Below are positions 22,749 to 24,265 of a stretch of 24,265 nucleotides of DNA, piece after piece (positions within the stretch are counted from its first letter, which is position 1; the number at the start of each line of letters is the position of its first letter). Made by a program: the position numbers and the translations under genes. The stretch covers positions 1-24,265 of the forward strand of contig CAKUNY010000007.1 of the NCBI GenBank assembly GCA_934668605.1. Direction: 5' to 3'. The notes beneath the pieces were generated by a model, which did no database searches, was not told the origin of the DNA, and saw only the letters and a program-made list of their open reading frames with translations. This DNA is from an uncultured Oscillospiraceae bacterium (GTDB lineage: Bacteria; Bacillota; Clostridia; Oscillospirales; Oscillospiraceae).

Positions 22749-24038
22749 TCAGCCGAAAGCCGCCCCGTAGGCCGCGCGAAGCGCCGTTTCATACTGGCTG
22801 TCGTTAACGCAGAAGAACGCGCCCGGCGGGGTCTGAACGAGATGGTGCACCGGAGCGCCGGAGGCCTCGATGGCGGCGGAGAGCTTCGGTATCTCCTTTG
22901 TCGACCGGCAGAGCGCGAGAAGGACGGCCAGGTTTTCCCGCAGCTTCACCTGTGCGCCGGAGAAGTGTTCTCGCAGCTGCTCGGCGGCGGCATGCAGTGC
23001 GTCCGCTTCTGCGCCGGAAGAAAGAAGCAGGCACAGGCCCTCCACGCCGCAGGCGCTGTGGAACGTTTCAATCCGGTGCTCGTTGAGGCACGCGCGCACC
23101 TCCCAGAGCGCCGTCTCCTCCGTGTTTTCCGGAAAGATCACGCGCAGCATGGAAACGGGTCGTCTTCCCGCAAAGCCGATGACACCGGAAGCAGACAGAC
23201 TTGCGGGCGCGTCGAAGCCGATGCGGGTACCGGGGGCATCGGGGGCGAAGGTCGAGCGGATGTGCAGCGGGATCTGCCGCTCGCGCACGGGCGCGACCGC
23301 GCTTTCATGCAGCACCTGCGTTCCGGCGGCGGAAAGTAATTGCAGCTCCGAATAACTGAGGGTTTCAATGGGGACAGGGTGCTTGACGATTTTCGGGTCG
23401 GCGGCCAGAATGCCCGGCACATCCGTCCAGTTTTCATACACGTCCGCATGCAGCGCCGCCGCAGCCAGGCTCCCTGTGATGTCCGAGCCCCCGCGCGGGA
23501 AGGTATGGACGCGCCCGTCCGGCAGCACGCCGTAAAACCCCGGGGTCACGATCTTCCGTCCGTCCGCCATCGACTGAAGCGCTGCGTATGACGGTTCCTG
23601 CAAAACATTTCCCGCGTAGTCAAATTGCAGCCAGCTCGCTGCGTCCACAAATGAAAAGCCGAGATAGGCCGCCATGAGCTTCGCCGCCAGGTACTCTCCC
23701 CGCGAGGCCAAAAAATCCGCGCTCGTCCGGGGCGACAAATTTTCGTAGATGGCGTCCAGGTCATCTTCGATTGGGTAATCGATCGCGCATTCGTCGCGGA
23801 TGGCGAGATAGCGGCTTGCGATTTTGCGCCAGAGCTCCCAGCACGGCACGCCGTAGCGCAGATGGGCGTGGCAGAGATAGAGCAGATCCGTGATTTTATG
23901 GTCATCGGCATGGCGCTTTCCCGCGGCGGAGACGACGATCACGCGCCGGGCGATGTCCCCCGTCACGATCTCGCGCACCCGCTTCCAGTTTGCCGCGCAG
24001 GAAAGAGACGAGCCGCCGAATTTTGCGATTGCCAGCAT
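22749..24038 (-). CDS. Aspartate kinase (clostridial monofunctional type)
   Basis: A 429-residue enzyme phosphorylating L-aspartate, the first step to lysine, threonine, methionine and diaminopimelate. The N-terminal nucleotide-binding AKFGGSSL (residues 4-11) is followed by VVSAAGKRHADDHKITDLL, FPRGGSDITGS, and a C-terminal regulatory part with two ACT-like units (about residues 285-429), so feedback control by an end product is likely. I chose ATG 24038 because GAGGTG lies six bases upstream; an in-frame GTG at 24047 would fall inside that ribosome site. It follows the partial gene at the window's end, but a terminator stands between. Its promoter was not clearly seen in the 148-base gap. 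Confidence 0.92.
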   Translation of the reverse strand: MLAIAKFGGSSLSCAANWKRVREIVTGDIARRVIVVSAAGKRHADDHKITDLLYLCHAHLRYGVPCWELWRKIASRYLAIRDECAIDYPIEDDLDAIYENLSPRTSADFLASRGEYLAAKLMAAYLGFSFVDAASWLQFDYAGNVLQEPSYAALQSMADGRKIVTPGFYGVLPDGRVHTFPRGGSDITGSLAAAALHADVYENWTDVPGILAADPKIVKHPVPIETLSYSELQLLSAAGTQVLHESAVAPVRERQIPLHIRSTFAPDAPGTRIGFDAPASLSASGVIGFAGRRPVSMLRVIFPENTEETALWEVRACLNEHRIETFHSACGVEGLCLLLSSGAEADALHAAAEQLREHFSGAQVKLRENLAVLLALCRSTKEIPKLSAAIEASGAPVHHLVQTPPGAFFCVNDSQYETALRAAYGAAFG

Positions 24039-24149
24039 TTGCTTCACCTCATAACATGGTTTGCAGCGGAGAGCTTCCGCTGCGCCATTCTATGAAAAAG
24101 CCCGCCGGTTTGACAAAAGCCGTACCAAGCTTTCTCCGCCTGCGCAGAC

Positions 24150-24180
24150 AAAACCCCCGCCTCCGGGATGGAAGCGGGGG
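24150..24180 (-). terminator. Terminator of the partial gene at the right edge
   Basis: Minus strand: CCCCCGC (24180-24174) pairs with GCGGGGG (24160-24154), extended by a TCC/GGA pair after one mismatch, followed by UUUU. It stops the transcript entering from the right edge. Confidence 0.75.
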
Positions 24181-24186
24181 GTTCGA

Positions 24187-24265
24187 TCATATGCCGGTTC
24201 TTACGTAGTGCTCTTCTTTTTTCTTCTCGACGCGCGCTTCAATCTCGGCCGGGATTTTGGTGCTC
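24187..24265 (-). CDS. C-terminal tail of an unidentified gene, truncated by the window
   Basis: Twenty-five codons in an open frame run from the window edge to a TGA at 24187-24189. The tail is charged (PAEIEARVEKKKEEHYVRT near its end), typical of a helical C terminus. The terminator immediately downstream supports a real gene end. Too little is visible to name the product. Confidence 0.6.
   Translation of the reverse strand, partial: STKIPAEIEARVEKKKEEHYVRTGI

Noticed and set aside
24096..24120. AAAAAGCCCGCCGG motif resembling the left half of the terminators at 9271 and 13343.
   Set aside because: No matching right arm follows within reach, so no hairpin can be supported.

Overview
The window looks like a piece of chromosome from a GC-rich anaerobic Firmicute (class Clostridia, most likely the Oscillospiraceae/Oscillospirales group). 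Pointers are the formate-THF ligase / cyclohydrolase / FolD one-carbon operon, strong AGGAGG-type ribosome sites, sigma-A-like promoters with 16-17 bp spacers, AT-rich promoter islands in GC-rich coding sequence, and family choices such as QueH, ECF S components, BirA-BioY, clostridial aspartate kinase and three-subunit XdhABC. The taxonomic call is an inference. I see no rRNA, tRNA, insertion sequence, phage gene or CRISPR array.

Layout. 1-3244: one-carbon operon fhs (5' end cut off by the window) - fchA - folD. 3317-5019: a polytopic membrane protein (DUF1576-like) and a small zinc-ribbon protein. 5106-6159: cysK on the minus strand with a strong promoter, a palindromic operator and a possible 23-residue cysteine-containing leader peptide; a lipoprotein and a small membrane protein diverge from it (6336-6938). 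7185-9259: a MocR-type regulator divergent from an ECF transporter S component. 9502-12387: an M20 amidohydrolase and adenine deaminase (minus). 12643-13188: queH. 13413-15037: bioY and birA, divergent over a BirA operator, with a nitroreductase and D-serine ammonia-lyase following birA. 17178-21724: a MocA-like nucleotidyltransferase divergent from xdhABC. 21763-24038: a nucleoside hydrolase and aspartate kinase (minus). 24187-24265: the C-terminal tail of a further minus-strand gene.

How the genes fit together. Nucleoside hydrolase, adenine deaminase and xanthine dehydrogenase (with MocA for its cofactor) could take nucleosides and adenine to xanthine. FchA belongs to the family that includes formimino-THF cyclodeaminase, and with Fhs it could recover ATP and formate from folate-bound one-carbon units, the last part of purine fermentation. 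The ring-opening enzymes are not in this window, so the full pathway is inference. The FolD copy lacks the Lys and Gln used for cyclohydrolase activity, which fits a division of labour with the adjacent FchA. BirA/BioY is a biotin-uptake control unit and MocR/ECF-S probably a vitamin B6 one.

The most unusual non-coding signal is a family of four related ~110 bp intergenic repeats (7024, 9353, 13204, 17046). Each has CGTAGGGG...CCCCTACG ends and two internal hairpins whose stems differ between copies but stay paired. Every copy sits between convergent genes next to an ordinary intrinsic terminator. The second is the cysteine-containing leader peptide in front of cysK.
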